This document shows, in pieces, positions 54,028-62,383 of a DNA stretch of 64,000 bases. The stretch covers positions 124,001 through 188,000 of the forward strand of contig NZ_JAUSUH010000011.1 in the NCBI RefSeq assembly GCF_030813595.1, written 5' to 3'. The stretch is from Ancylobacter vacuolatus. GTDB lineage: Bacteria; Pseudomonadota; Alphaproteobacteria; Rhizobiales; Xanthobacteraceae. Every line of letters starts with the position of its first letter. Within the stretch, counting starts at the first letter, position 1. Under the pieces are notes generated by a model, which saw only the letters and a list, made by a program, of their open reading frames with translations, was not told the DNA's origin and made no database searches. Made by a program: the position numbers and the translations under genes.

Positions 54028-54687
54028 ATGATCGACCGCCGTCGCTTCCTCGAAGGTATAGGCGCCCTCGCCCTCACGCTTGCCGCCTTCAAGGCGCTGG
54101 GCGGCAATCTGGTCGGCCGCGCCGAGGCGCAGACAGTCGACCCCGAGAAGCTGATGGCGCCGGGCGCCCTGCCAGACCAGGTGCTCGGCAAGGCAGACGC
54201 GCCCGTCACCATCGTCGAATATGCCTCGCTGACCTGCGGCCACTGCGCGCATTTCCACGAGACCACCTATCCGGTGCTGAAAGAAAAATACATCGACACC
54301 GGCAAGGTGCGCTTCATCCTGCGCGAGTTCCCGCTCGACATCGTTGCCAAGGCAGCCTTCATGCTGGCGCGCTGCGGCGGCGAGGGCAAATATTACCCGA
54401 TGACCGACACGCTGTTCGAGACCCAGAAAAACTGGGCCTTCTCGAGCAACCCGGCGCAGGCTCTGCTCGCCATCGCCAAACAGAGCGGCATGACCGAGGC
54501 GCAGTTCAACGCCTGCCTCAACGACACCGCTCTTGCCGGCCAGATCGACGAGGTCGCCAAGCGCGGCGCCACCGAATTCGGCATCGATTCCACCCCGACC
54601 TTCTTCATCAACGGCAAGAAGGTGTCGGGCGCGCTGAGCCCGGAGCAACTGGATAAGGAACTGGCGCCGCTGCTCGGCGCCAACTGA
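54028..54687 (+). CDS. DsbA-family thioredoxin-fold oxidoreductase, exported
   Basis: A 219-residue protein. The start MIDRRRFLEGIGALALTLAA looks like a twin-arginine signal, with cleavage near RAEAQ. The thioredoxin domain has the active site CGHC at 70-73 (SLTCGHCAHFH) and the cis-Pro run DSTPTFFING. It likely forms or reshuffles disulfides in the periplasm, in the Com1/DsbA-like branch. ATG at 54028 follows GGAG. Third member of the mutY-dciA-dsbA neighbourhood. Confidence 0.9.
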   Translation: MIDRRRFLEGIGALALTLAAFKALGGNLVGRAEAQTVDPEKLMAPGALPDQVLGKADAPVTIVEYASLTCGHCAHFHETTYPVLKEKYIDTGKVRFILREFPLDIVAKAAFMLARCGGEGKYYPMTDTLFETQKNWAFSSNPAQALLAIAKQSGMTEAQFNACLNDTALAGQIDEVAKRGATEFGIDSTPTFFINGKKVSGALSPEQLDKELAPLLGAN

Positions 54688-54771
54688 CGTCCATCCTTTT
54701 CCAAGGGTTCCCGCGCGCCGGGAACCCTGCACTGGACGCGAACCCTGCCGCCGTCCATGAGGGCGCCAGCG

Positions 54772-55326
54772 TCAGTCCGGCAGCACGATGCGGCCGGCGG
54801 CGTCGAAGGGAAAGCCGGGATTGTGGGCGATCTCCCAGGGGTGCCCGTCGGGATCGGCGACATAGCCGGAATAGCCGCCCCAGAAGGTCGGCTGCGCCGG
54901 GCGCAGCGCGCGCCCGCCGGCTGCCACGGCGCGGATCAGGGTGGTGTCGACCTCCGATCGGCTCGCCCGGTTGCAGGCCAGCGCGATGCCGCCGAACGCG
55001 CCCGGACGGCCTGCCACCACGCCCGCATCGGCGGCGAGCTCCACCCGCGGATAAAGCGAGAGCACCACGCCTCCGGCATCGAAGAAGGCCGCGCCTGTCG
55101 CCTCCTTCACCCGCCGCACCAGGCCCAGCGCCTCGTAGAAGGTGACCGCCCGCCTGAGGTCGGCGACGCCGAGCGTCACTAGCGAGAGCTGCAGCGGCGC
55201 CATCGCGCGCGTCGTGCCCCTCGGCTCCACCGCGCTTGCCTCCCCCACGGCCGTCTCGCCCGCAGCGGCACCGCGCGTCCGACCGGCTCTTTCCTCGTCT
55301 GCTTCCATCCGGCCGTCCCCGCTCAT
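54772..55326 (-). CDS. VOC (glyoxalase/bleomycin resistance) family protein
   Basis: A 184-residue protein whose VOC domain spans about 45-180: LSLVTLGVADLRRAVTFYEALGL, then WGGYSGYVADPDGHPWEIAHNPGF. The His and Glu of such runs bind metal in active members. Substrate unknown. The ATG at 55326 overlaps the stop of the radical SAM gene (ATGA) and has GGAG upstream, so it is preferred, although it adds about 40 disordered residues before the domain; an ATG at 55203 starts the domain directly. Confidence 0.85.
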   Translation of the reverse strand: MSGDGRMEADEERAGRTRGAAAGETAVGEASAVEPRGTTRAMAPLQLSLVTLGVADLRRAVTFYEALGLVRRVKEATGAAFFDAGGVVLSLYPRVELAADAGVVAGRPGAFGGIALACNRASRSEVDTTLIRAVAAGGRALRPAQPTFWGGYSGYVADPDGHPWEIAHNPGFPFDAAGRIVLPD

Positions 55327-56585
55327 GCGCCTTCTCCAAACAACGACAATTGCTCGCCCTTCTGCGGCGGGCGGGTGAAATGGCGGGTGGTCAAACGGGT
55401 GTGGCGGCGGTTCAGGCCGAGCCGCTCGCTGGCGATCTCGAAGCGCCGCGCGAGGGTCCAGGCATAGGGGCCGGTGCCGGTCATCCGCTGGCCGAAGGTG
55501 GAATCATATTCGCGCCCGCCATGCAGTTCCTTCAGCAGGGAAAGCACATGGCGGTAGCGGTCGGGGAAATGGGTGAGGAGCCATTCGCGGAAAAGGTCGC
55601 GGATTTCCAGCGGCACCCGCAGCATGACATAGCCGGCTTCCGAGGCGCCGGCCGCCACCGCCGCGTCGAGGATGCGCTCCAGTTCCGCATCGGTCACGGC
55701 GGGGATGACCGGAGCCACCAGCACGGCGGTCGGCACGCCGGCCTCTGAGAGGCGGCGCAGCGTGTCCAGCCGCCGCAACGGGGTCGCCGCGCGCGGCTCC
55801 ATGATCCGCGCCAGCTTGGCATCAAGCGTGGTGATCGACAGCGCCACCTTCACCAGCCCTTTCTCCGCCATAGGGCCGAGAATATCGAGGTCGCGCACCA
55901 CCAGTGCCGATTTGGTGACGATGCCAACCGGATGGCCGAAATCGCGCAGCACTTCGAGGATGCGTCGGGTCAGACGCCACTCCCGCTCGATCGGCTGGTA
56001 GCCGTCGGTATTGATGCCGAGCGCGATGGTGCGCGGCTCGTAGCCGGCCTTGGCGAGTTCTTTGGCCAGAAGCTCCGGCGCATCCGGCTTGGCGAACAGC
56101 TTGGTCTCGAAGTCCAGCCCGGCCGAAAGACCCTGATAGGCGTGGGTCGGCCGGGCGAAACAATAAACACAGCCATGCTCGCAGCCGCGATAGGGATTGA
56201 TCGAGCGATCGAACCCGACATCGGGCGATTCGTTGCGGTTAATGATGGTGCGCGGCTTCTCCACCGTCACGCTGGTGCGAAACGGCGGCAGATCGTCCAG
56301 CCCCTGCCAGCCATCGTCGAAGCGCTCGCGGCTGTGCGGCTCGAAGCGTCCCGCCGGATTGGAGAGCGCCCCGCGTCCGCGCCGGCGATTCTCCTCCACC
56401 ATCCAGTCGGGCATGGGCGGCGGTGGTACCGCATCGATATCCGACAGGCCGGTGCGGTCGCGGGCAGCTTCCGCCCGCTCCAGAGCGCGGGCATCGCGGC
56501 GCTGTTGCGCTAGCCGTCCCAAGTGCCGGGGAGCGGCGGGGGGCGCGGGCGGGCTGGAGGGCCGATCGGGAGTTGTGCGGTGCAT
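55323..56585 (-). CDS. PA0069 family radical SAM protein (SplB-like)
   Basis: A 420-residue radical SAM enzyme. The cluster motif C-X3-C-X2-C is in GCEHGCVYCFARPTHAY. INRNESPDVGFDRSINPYRG before it and GINTDGYQPIERE after it match the family, which resembles spore photoproduct lyase. The reaction is unknown. The N-terminal 50 residues are Pro/Arg-rich. ATG at 56585. Its last bases overlap the VOC gene start, so the two are translated together. Confidence 0.9.
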   Translation of the reverse strand: MHRTTPDRPSSPPAPPAAPRHLGRLAQQRRDARALERAEAARDRTGLSDIDAVPPPPMPDWMVEENRRRGRGALSNPAGRFEPHSRERFDDGWQGLDDLPPFRTSVTVEKPRTIINRNESPDVGFDRSINPYRGCEHGCVYCFARPTHAYQGLSAGLDFETKLFAKPDAPELLAKELAKAGYEPRTIALGINTDGYQPIEREWRLTRRILEVLRDFGHPVGIVTKSALVVRDLDILGPMAEKGLVKVALSITTLDAKLARIMEPRAATPLRRLDTLRRLSEAGVPTAVLVAPVIPAVTDAELERILDAAVAAGASEAGYVMLRVPLEIRDLFREWLLTHFPDRYRHVLSLLKELHGGREYDSTFGQRMTGTGPYAWTLARRFEIASERLGLNRRHTRLTTRHFTRPPQKGEQLSLFGEGA

Positions 56586-56773
56586 GGCGGATTCTCTCGG
56601 GCGGAGTTCTTCTCTAACGCGGCACTGAGAACATATCAAGAACATTGATCGAATTGCGACAGCCGGGCTGTACGGGCACAGAACGGTGCGATAGGCAGGA
56701 AACGCTCTCTCCGTCAGGCTCGGGGCGCCTCCCCGGCCTTCTCCAGACCCAGATCATCAAGGGTGGCCACGGC

Positions 56774-57361
56774 GTGATCTCGGTCGTCATTCCCACAAGC
56801 GCGGGCGCCAAGCGGCTGATTCCGACCCTCGCCTCGCTCGTGCCGGGCGCCGCCGCCGGGCTGGTGCGCGAGGTGCTGCTGGTTGATTCGGCCATGTCCG
56901 GCGATGTCGCCGAGATCGCCGACGCGGCCGGATGCGAATATCTAGCCGGCCCGGCCGATCACGGCGCGCGGCTGCGCCAGGGCGCGGCGGCGGCACGGGC
57001 CTCCTGGCTGCTGTTCCTGGAACCGACTGGCCTCTTGCAGGAAGGCTGGGCGCGCGAGGTGCGCAACTTCACCGACCAGGTCGAGCGGACCGGGACCAAT
57101 GAACGGCGGGCCGCCACCTTCCGGCTGGCGCTGGACGGTTTCGGCGTCTCGCCACGGGTGAAGGAGGCGGCGGCGATGATGCGCCATGCCATCACCGGCC
57201 GGCCGCGTCCCGAGCAGGGGCTGCTGCTGCACCGCCGTCTCTATGAGGCGTTGGGGGGCCACACCCCCGGTCCGAACGCCAATCGGCGCCTGCTGGCGCG
57301 GGTCGGGCGCAAGCGGCTGGTGCTGCTGCGCTCGCAGATCTTGCTGCCGGAGGAAGGCTGA
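56774..57361 (+). CDS. Family 2-like glycosyltransferase
   Basis: A 195-residue protein starting with VISVVIPTSAGAKRLIPTLASLV, the GT-A nucleotide-sugar strand. VLLVDSAMSGDVAEIADAAG and WLLFLEPTGLLQEGW follow; the usual DXD is not clear, so activity is uncertain. It is shorter than most family members. The GTG at 56774 has AAGGGTGG upstream, and the strand starts at once. Convergent with moaB (29 bases apart), an arrangement I recall from related genomes. Confidence 0.72.
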   Translation: MISVVIPTSAGAKRLIPTLASLVPGAAAGLVREVLLVDSAMSGDVAEIADAAGCEYLAGPADHGARLRQGAAAARASWLLFLEPTGLLQEGWAREVRNFTDQVERTGTNERRAATFRLALDGFGVSPRVKEAAAMMRHAITGRPRPEQGLLLHRRLYEALGGHTPGPNANRRLLARVGRKRLVLLRSQILLPEEG

Positions 57362-57390
57362 CCCTCAGTAGGGGCCCCCCGGCGCCGAGA

Positions 57391-57942
57391 TCAGACGGGC
57401 GCGCGCAGCTTGCCGCGCTTGAGGTGCTCGTCGAGCCGGGGGAGAATCTCGACGAAATTGCAGGGCTTGTGGCGGATGTCGAGCTGGCGGACGAGAATCT
57501 CGTCCCATCCGTCACGGCAGGCGCCGGGCGAGCCGGGGAGACAGAACACATAAGTGGAATTGGCGACCCCGGCGGTGGCGCGGCTCTGCAGGGTCGAGGT
57601 GCCGATCTTGCCGAAGGACACCATGTGAAACACGGTCGAGAAGCCTTCCATGCGCTTCTCGAACAGCGGCTCCACCGCCTCGGGGGTCACGTCGCGGCCG
57701 GTGAAGCCGGTGCCGCCGGTGGTAATGACCACATCCACCTGCGGATCGGCGATCCAGCCGGAAACCTGCGCGCGGATCGCCTCGACATCATCCGGCACGA
57801 TCGCGCGTGCGGCGAGGTCGTGGCCGGCCTGACTGATGCGCTCGACCAGCGTGTTGCCGGAACGATCATCCTCGGGCGTGCGGGTGTCGGAAATGGTCAA
57901 AACCGCGATGGAAAGCGGCACGAAGGCAATACCGGAACTCAT
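57391..57942 (-). CDS. moaB: Molybdenum cofactor biosynthesis protein MoaB
   Basis: A 183-residue MoaB/Mog-family protein that adenylates molybdopterin or acts nearby in cofactor synthesis. The family runs [47 protein letters not shown] and [17 protein letters not shown] are complete. ATG at 57942 ([10 protein letters not shown]). It lies 23 bases after the ypfJ gene and may be co-transcribed. No other moa/moe genes are in the window. Confidence 0.93.
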   Translation of the reverse strand: MSSGIAFVPLSIAVLTISDTRTPEDDRSGNTLVERISQAGHDLAARAIVPDDVEAIRAQVSGWIADPQVDVVITTGGTGFTGRDVTPEAVEPLFEKRMEGFSTVFHMVSFGKIGTSTLQSRATAGVANSTYVFCLPGSPGACRDGWDEILVRQLDIRHKPCNFVEILPRLDEHLKRGKLRAPV

Positions 57943-57965
57943 GTCGGCCTCTCGGTGGGCGGCCC

Positions 57966-58868
57966 TCAGATGGCCCCCTTGAACGTGTTGCACTGCGCCA
58001 GCGAGCCTTTATCGAGCCCCTGCCTGAACCACTTCACCCGCTGGGTAGAGGTGCCGTGGGTGAAACTGTCGGGCACCACATAGCCCTGCTGCCGCTTCTG
58101 CAGGCGGTCGTCGCCGATGGCAGCGGCCGCATTCATCGCCTCCTCGATATCGCCGTCCTCGAGAATGCGCCACTGCGCATCGGCATGATGCGCCCACACG
58201 CCCGCGAGGCAATCGGCCATCAGCTCAACCCGCACCGAGAGCGCATTGGCTTCCGTGCGTGAGGCCTGGCGCTGGCGCGCCTGCACCTGTTCGAGCAGGC
58301 CGATCTGGTTCTCCACATGATGGCCGACCTCATGGGCGATGACATAGGCGGCGGCAAAATCGCCCGGCGCCTTGAAGCGCTTGTTCAGCTCGGTGAAGAA
58401 GGCCGTGTCGAGATAGATCTTCTGGTCGCGCGGGCAATAGAACGGGCCGGTCGCGGAATCGGCCGAGCCGCAGGCCGAGCGAGTGGCGCCGGAAAACAAC
58501 ACCAGGCCCGGCTGGCGATAGGCCGAGCCCTCGCCCTTGAACAGTGGCGTCCACACATCTTCGGTCTGTGCCAGCACCACGGCAGCGAAGTCGCCGAGCT
58601 TCTGGTCCTCGGCGCTGAGGGGGCGCGCCGGAGCGCCCTGGCGCTGCGGTGATGTCTGCTGGCTGGTGCCGCTGCCATCGCCGAGCAGGATTTCGGCGCC
58701 ACCGATAAGCACCGCCGGGTTGATACCGGTGGCCCAGGCGATGAGGCCGACAATGATCAGCCCGCCAATGCCGAGCCCGCCACGGCCCATTCCGCCGCCA
58801 CCGAATCCGCCACCCTGCCCACGCCGGTCCTCGACGTTCCCGCTCCGGCGGAAATCCTCCCAACGCAT
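57966..58868 (-). CDS. YpfJ/KPN_02809 family neutral zinc metallopeptidase
   Basis: A 300-residue membrane protein. MRWEDFRRSGNVEDRRG opens the family, then a Gly-rich run, one membrane helix (LGIGGLIIVGLIAWATGI) and an external domain. The zinc motif HEVGHH is at about residue 182, with a further ligand likely in RVELMADCLAG. VPDSFTHGTSTQRVKWFRQG is the typical end. Substrates are unknown. ATG at 58868. Confidence 0.92.
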   Translation of the reverse strand: MRWEDFRRSGNVEDRRGQGGGFGGGGMGRGGLGIGGLIIVGLIAWATGINPAVLIGGAEILLGDGSGTSQQTSPQRQGAPARPLSAEDQKLGDFAAVVLAQTEDVWTPLFKGEGSAYRQPGLVLFSGATRSACGSADSATGPFYCPRDQKIYLDTAFFTELNKRFKAPGDFAAAYVIAHEVGHHVENQIGLLEQVQARQRQASRTEANALSVRVELMADCLAGVWAHHADAQWRILEDGDIEEAMNAAAAIGDDRLQKRQQGYVVPDSFTHGTSTQRVKWFRQGLDKGSLAQCNTFKGAI

Positions 58869-58963
58869 TCCAAATCTCCGCCGCCCAGCTTGCTGCCTCG
58901 CGCGAGTGTGAAGCACCCACAGCAAGGCAGCAATGCGCGCGGAGGCATCCGGTTCCGCCCTCG

Positions 58964-59596
58964 CTACGCCGCTGCGCGCACTGGGGCCTCGATCCACTGG
59001 CGGGCGAGGGGCAGGTCGGCCTGCGAGAGGCCATGCCCGGCCGGCAGGGTGCGGTGGTCGAGATCCGCCCCCGAAGCGCGCAACTGGCTCGCAAGGCGCC
59101 CGGCGTTTTCTTCCGGAACGATGGGGTCCATCGCGCCGGATAGCAGCAGGACGCGGCGGCCGGCGAGGTCGGCAGGGGGCGGAACAGCCAGCGGCACCAT
59201 GGCGCGCATCAGCACCGCGCCGGCGAGCACGTCCGGCTGCGTCAGCAGCAGAGCGGCGGCTATGTTGGCGCCGTTGGAGAAGCCCACCGCGATCGGCGCG
59301 GCAAGGCCATAGGCCACGCGGGCCTCGGCGATGAAACCGGCGAGTTCGGAGGCGCGGGCACGCACATCGTCCTCATCGAACACGCCTTCGCGCAGGCGGC
59401 GGAAGAAGCGCGGCATCCCGCCTTCCAGCACTTTTCCGCGCGGGGACAGCAGGGCCGCGCCCGGCGCGATCATGCCGCCGAGCGGGATCAGGTCGTTCTC
59501 GTCGCCGCCGGTGCCGTGCAGCAGCAGCAGCGGGGGAGCATCCGCCTTTGTGGCGGGCTGGAAGCGATGCACGAAGGAAAGCGCGGCGTCGGTCAT
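58964..59596 (-). CDS. Carboxylesterase/phospholipase-type alpha/beta hydrolase
   Basis: A 210-residue serine hydrolase. LLLLHGTGGDENDLIPLG holds the oxyanion region, GFSNGANIAAALLL the nucleophile Ser, AMDPIVP the acid and LPAGHGLSQADL the His, so a full catalytic triad is visible. Related to YpfH and dienelactone hydrolase-like esterases. ATG at 59596 follows GAGGAGGCC. It is 57 bases after the ring-cleaving dioxygenase gene and is often paired with it in other genomes, which suggests a shared role in breakdown of aromatic or quinone compounds. Confidence 0.9.
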   Translation of the reverse strand: MTDAALSFVHRFQPATKADAPPLLLLHGTGGDENDLIPLGGMIAPGAALLSPRGKVLEGGMPRFFRRLREGVFDEDDVRARASELAGFIAEARVAYGLAAPIAVGFSNGANIAAALLLTQPDVLAGAVLMRAMVPLAVPPPADLAGRRVLLLSGAMDPIVPEENAGRLASQLRASGADLDHRTLPAGHGLSQADLPLARQWIEAPVRAAA

Positions 59597-59653
59597 GACG
59601 GCCTCCTCGTCGGTAAGGGGAAGGCGCCGCCCTGTCACGGGCGGCGCCGTTGT

Positions 59654-60586
59654 TCACGCGATCTCAGGCAGTACGGCCTCGATCTGGCTGCGGCGGCTCT
59701 CCAGGAAGTCCGGCAGCTTCAGCGCCTCGCCGAGGCTCGCCGCCGGCTCGTCGGCCGCAAAGCCGGGAATGTCGGTGGCGATCTCGAACAGGACGTGGCC
59801 GGGCTCGCGGAAGTAGATGGACCGGAAATAGTTGCGATCCTTCTGCTCGGTGGTGACGATGCCGTGGTTCTCGTTCAGCCTCTTCACCATGGCGAATTCG
59901 GCCGCGTCGTCCGCCGCGCGGAAGGCAATGTGGTGCACCGAGCCGCCGCCCATGCGGGCCGGGAGGAAACCGCCGGCTTCATGGATGTCGACGATCCCGC
60001 CGATTTCCGTCCCCTCGGCCTTGAAGCGCACCAGAGAACCCTCGCGGCCGATCTGCGTGAAGCCAAACACATCAGTCAGGATGGCGCCGGTGGGCGCCGC
60101 CTCCGCCAGCAGCAGGTTCACGCTGTGGAAGCCGCGAATGGCGTTCTCGGCGGGCACGTCGGTGCCGAGCCAGGCCGGCTCATTCTCGGCGCCGGCCACA
60201 CCAACCAACGCGAGGCGCATGCCGTGCGGGTCCTTGAAGGCCAGCACGGTCTCGCCGAAGCGCTTCACCAGCGCGCTGTGCGCCACGCCCTTCTCGACGA
60301 AACGCTGCGTCCAGTAGCCGATGGAGACCGCCGGCACGCGGAACGCGGTCTCCTGCGTCTCGCCGATGCCGAGCCGACCGGGGGCGACGTGATCCCAGGG
60401 AAAGAAGGTGAGGATGGTGCCGGGCGAACCCGCCTCGTCGCCATAATAGAAGTGATAGGTGCCGGGATCGTCGAAATTGACTGTCTTCTTTACCAGCCTC
60501 AGGCCGAGCGTATGGGTGTAGAATTCGACATTGCGGCGCGCATTGCCGGCTATCGCCGTCACATGATGGATGCCATTGCGGTTCAT
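59654..60586 (-). CDS. Ring-cleaving dioxygenase of the VOC superfamily (MhqA/MhqO-like)
   Basis: A 310-residue protein with two VOC modules: GIHHVTAIAGNARRNVEFYTHTLGLRLVKKTVNFDD and GFHSVNLLLAE, then GGGSVHHIAFRAADD and REPGHVLFEIATDIPGF. His and Glu residues of these runs form the iron site in relatives. MhqA/MhqO proteins in Bacillus respond to and help degrade hydroquinones. ATG at 60586. Divergent from a LysR gene with an inverted repeat between them, so its induction by an aromatic effector is likely. Confidence 0.88.
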   Translation of the reverse strand: MNRNGIHHVTAIAGNARRNVEFYTHTLGLRLVKKTVNFDDPGTYHFYYGDEAGSPGTILTFFPWDHVAPGRLGIGETQETAFRVPAVSIGYWTQRFVEKGVAHSALVKRFGETVLAFKDPHGMRLALVGVAGAENEPAWLGTDVPAENAIRGFHSVNLLLAEAAPTGAILTDVFGFTQIGREGSLVRFKAEGTEIGGIVDIHEAGGFLPARMGGGSVHHIAFRAADDAAEFAMVKRLNENHGIVTTEQKDRNYFRSIYFREPGHVLFEIATDIPGFAADEPAASLGEALKLPDFLESRRSQIEAVLPEIA

Positions 60587-60669
60587 GATCTTGCCCTCGT
60601 GTGAGCGCGACCTGCGCTCCTGTTGCGACAAGAGATAAACCGGCAACGACGCAATGCCATCCCTTATCA

Positions 60670-60685
60670 ATTGCGTTGACGCAAT
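60670..60685. promoter_or_regulatory. Inverted-repeat operator between dioxygenase and LysR genes
   Basis: ATTGCGT-TG-ACGCAAT, a perfect 7-base inverted repeat in the 202-base divergent region. A further half-site, ACGCAAT, occurs near 60649. This is the layout expected for a LysR-type binding region (a strong site and a weaker one). Function inferred. Confidence 0.7.
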
Positions 60686-60788
60686 CTCATCTGTGCTGCT
60701 ATCGTCGGCTTCGCCGTCAGGCTGGATGACAGGGACGAGTTAACGCGTCACCACAGCGATTTAAGGCGACGTATCAGCGGGGACACGC

Positions 60789-61772
60789 ATGGCCGAGCCG
60801 TTCAAGAACCTTGGCTGGGACGATTTCCGGCTGATCAAGGCGGTGGCCGATGCCCGTGGCCTGCCGGCAGCCGCCATGGCGATGAATGTCAACCATTCCA
60901 CCGTGTTCCGTCGGCTCAAGCAGATCGAGGACCAGCTCGGCACGCTGCTGTTCGAGCGCCACCGCACTGGCTACGCTCTCACCCCCGCCGGCGAGGAGAT
61001 GGTGGCGCTGGCCAACCGGCTGGACGAGGAGATCACCGCCGTCGGCCGCAAGCTGGCCGGGCGCGAGCCGGCGCCCTCGGGCGAGCTGCGGGTGACGACG
61101 CCGGATTCGTTGCTCATTCACCTGCTGATGCCGATGCTCGCCACCTTCCGCGAGCGCTACCCGGAAGTGCGGCTCGACATCGTGCTCAGCAACCAGCCGC
61201 TGAACCTGTCCAAGCGCGACGCCGACGTCGCCATCCGTGCCACCGACAATCCCCCGGAGAACCTGGTCGGCCGGCGCGTCGCCCGCATCGCCTGGGCGCT
61301 GTACGGGCGCGCCGTGGACTTCCCCGAGCCGCGCGCCGTAACGCCGCAGCAATTGGAGGCGTGCAATTGGGTGTCGCTGGGCGACAGCCTCGGCTCCCTG
61401 AAGACGGTCAAATTCGTTCAGGAAAACGTCGCCGCCGAAAAGGTCGCCTACAAGATCAACAGCGTGCTCGGCATTGCCGAGGCGGTGGAGGCGGGCATCG
61501 GCATCGGACACATTCCGTGCCTGATCGGCGATGCGCGGCCTTCACTGGTGCGGCTCGGGCCGCCCAATAATGATTACGCCGCCGATTTGTGGCTGCTGAC
61601 CCATCCGGACCTGCGCCATTCGCCGCGCGTGCGGGCCTTTCTCGACTTTCTCGCTGGCGAGATCGCCCGGCACCGGCGCTTCATCGAGGGGCAGCTCGAG
61701 CTACCCGACGAGATCGGATCGGATAAGGGTGTGGCGGAAAAGGCGGCGCCGAGCCCCGAGGCTACGGTTTGA
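60789..61772 (+). CDS. LysR-family transcriptional regulator
   Basis: A 327-residue regulator: N-terminal winged helix (LIKAVADARGLPAAAMAMNVNHSTVFRRLKQIEDQLGTLLFER) and an effector-binding domain from about residue 92. It belongs to the branch that has 'VNHSTVFRRL' in the recognition helix. Divergent from the ring-cleaving dioxygenase and hydrolase genes, which it probably controls through the repeat at 60670. ATG at 60789 follows a GGGG-containing leader. Its 3' end overlaps the MarR gene by 11 bases. Confidence 0.9.
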   Translation: MAEPFKNLGWDDFRLIKAVADARGLPAAAMAMNVNHSTVFRRLKQIEDQLGTLLFERHRTGYALTPAGEEMVALANRLDEEITAVGRKLAGREPAPSGELRVTTPDSLLIHLLMPMLATFRERYPEVRLDIVLSNQPLNLSKRDADVAIRATDNPPENLVGRRVARIAWALYGRAVDFPEPRAVTPQQLEACNWVSLGDSLGSLKTVKFVQENVAAEKVAYKINSVLGIAEAVEAGIGIGHIPCLIGDARPSLVRLGPPNNDYAADLWLLTHPDLRHSPRVRAFLDFLAGEIARHRRFIEGQLELPDEIGSDKGVAEKAAPSPEATV

Positions 61773-62211
61773 GGCGCGCCAGAAGCCTGTCGCGCAGCCG
61801 GCTGAGATCGTCCGTCAGTTCGCGCAGTTCCTGCGAATCATGGTCGAGGCACACGCCCATCTCGGCGGGAACAAGCTGCGCCTCGCAACGCAGCGCCCGG
61901 CCCTTGTCGGTGAGATAGACCCGCACCTGCCGCTCATCGGCCGCGTCGCGCACCCGGCGCACCAGCCCAGCGACTTCCAGCCGCTTGAGCAGCGGGGTCA
62001 GCGTGTTGGTTTCCAGCAGCACCCGGTCGCCGATCTGGCCGACGGTCAAACCTTCCTCGGACCACAGCGTTACCATTGCGATATATTGCGGATAGGTCAG
62101 CCCCAGCCGGTCCAGCATCGGCTTGTAGACGCGGTTGAAGGCGTGATTGGCCGAATAGACCGCAAAGCAGAGAAAATCCTTGAGCTTGAGCGTGTCGTCG
62201 GTGCTGGACAT
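61762..62211 (-). CDS. OhrR-type MarR-family regulator
   Basis: A 149-residue winged-helix repressor. The N-terminal run LKDFLCFAVYSANHAFNRVYKPMLDRLGLTYPQYIAMVTLW is OhrR-like, and Cys15 fits the organic-peroxide-sensing Cys of OhrR; the two Tyr that hydrogen-bond it are also present. The DNA-binding part is LTVGQIGDRVLLETNTLTPLLKRLE with the wing RVRDAADERQVRVYLT. No ohr gene is adjacent, so its target is unknown. ATG at 62211. Convergent with LysR. Confidence 0.87.
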   Translation of the reverse strand: MSSTDDTLKLKDFLCFAVYSANHAFNRVYKPMLDRLGLTYPQYIAMVTLWSEEGLTVGQIGDRVLLETNTLTPLLKRLEVAGLVRRVRDAADERQVRVYLTDKGRALRCEAQLVPAEMGVCLDHDSQELRELTDDLSRLRDRLLARLKP

Positions 62212-62383
62212 ATTGAAACCATGCGTGCCTTTTGCCGGCACCGTGCGCCCCGCTGGCGCCGCCGACAAGCGGGTTTTTGCGTAACGCCGGCCAGTTTACC
62301 AGCGCGGCCGGGCCGGCCGGTTTGAAGATGGCGCCGGGGTCCTCTATAGCAGGCGCAGACGTCATGCGGGCGATGAGGTGCTT

